Source: Planctomycetota bacterium (GTDB lineage: Bacteria; Planctomycetota; Planctomycetia; Pirellulales; Thermoguttaceae). From it: a DNA stretch of 22,103 nt. Of this stretch, positions 21,565 through 22,103 are shown piece after piece; position 1 is the stretch's first letter; every line of letters begins with the position of its first letter. Below the pieces are notes generated by a model, which was not told the origin of the DNA, made no database searches, and saw only the letters and a list, made by a program, of their open reading frames with translations. The position numbers were made by a program, and so were the translations under genes. The stretch is from the NCBI GenBank assembly GCA_018897395.1, contig JAHIKV010000241.1:1-22103 (forward strand), read 5' to 3'.

Positions 21565-22103
21565 CTTGAACCCGCTGGTAGCGAAATCCGGCTACCCGCA
21601 GGTTATCGACTAAGGCCGAGGCCCGCCGCCACGGCCTTTCGCGTTGAAAGGCCAGCCTCCGCAACAACTTACGCCTACCCGTCTCTCTCGGCCATTGTCT
21701 CTTGCCCGCGCGTAGAGACAACGCCCAACGGCCGACAGCGCCCCCGAATCGCCGATTGGCACCCAAAGTCTCCGTGTCTCTCTTCCGCCGGCCGGTTCGG
21801 ATTATCAGACCTTTTCGGCTCGCTAGAGCGGTCCGAAATGTCACAGTTCGGCTCGGCAACCAGCGATACCTCGTGCAACGGTTTTTCTGCACGAAAGCAA
21901 TTTTTCTGGAGCCGGATTCGACATCAGTTTCAGGCCAGGCATTTTGGTCCTCATTTGTGCATGGCGCCCGCAAATTCGGCAAAACTCCGCATCCCGGCAC
22001 AGCCTGACGGATGTGATGATGCCGAGATGACGTAAAGACTAACGAATACGACTCCGAGTGTATGATATAGTGGAGAATGTATCCGTTTGCTGGAGCATTA
22101 CTC
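21565..22103. other. Downstream of the tRNA: hairpins, no clear gene
   Basis: Hairpins stand at 21577-21596 (GGTAGC/GCTACC) and 21612-21638 (AAGGCCG/CGGCCTT). The second ends in only three T residues and is a weak tRNA terminator candidate. It overlaps an alternative hairpin at 21635-21651 (CCTTTC/GAAAGG). Long minus-strand frames here run into the tRNA and end in the false-gene peptide AGTGFEPVTSRL. At the right edge TATGAT (22061-22066) and an ATG at 22077 could open a plus-strand gene, but only nine codons are visible. Confidence 0.4.

Overview
The window looks like a piece of a planctomycete chromosome (Planctomycetota, Pirellulales-like; an inference). The clues are a GC-rich sequence with closely packed genes, a PduS/RnfC-like protein, a membrane-anchored squalene-cyclase-repeat protein, a DUF5658 membrane protein, and many palindromic interspersed repeats of several sequence families, most of them just after stop codons. 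No insertion sequence, phage gene or CRISPR array is visible.

Layout, left to right. Positions 182-3608 (minus strand): a PduS/RnfC-like iron-sulfur flavoprotein, then methionyl-tRNA formyltransferase (fmt) and peptide deformylase (def), the two enzymes that add and remove the N-formyl group. Positions 3775-16554 (minus strand): a large type II secretion / type IV pilus-like locus. In the direction of transcription it holds a lipoprotein secretin, a major pilin with its own terminator, a PilM-PilN fusion (GspL-like), a PilO/GspM-like protein, a PilP/GspC-like protein, the assembly ATPase GspE, a PilZ protein, the platform protein GspF, four minor (pseudo)pilins and a DUF5658 protein. Four junctions are tightly coupled (ATGA overlaps at 11964-11967, 6661-6664 and 4684-4687; a 4-nt gap at 10677-10680), so this is probably one or two long operons. 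No prepilin peptidase or PilT-like retraction ATPase is present, so those would have to be encoded elsewhere.

Positions 16851-19042: small genes on both strands, namely a two-helix membrane protein, a BON protein, a convergent STAS protein and a secreted Gly/Tyr/Pro-rich protein. Ahead of the BON gene lie two 76-77-nt elements with the same architecture but different apical-stem sequences. They look like two copies of a structured RNA and are the best candidate here for something undescribed. Positions 19587-22103: the cyclase-repeat membrane protein (minus), an initiator tRNA-Met (plus) and a terminal stretch without a clear gene.

Repeats are the second theme. Palindromes of many families fill the gaps between pilus genes. 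One is translated in frame inside the PduS-like protein. Another is translated inside the leader peptide of a prepilin. A third lies between two near-identical copies of a stop/start junction, as if its insertion had duplicated that junction.
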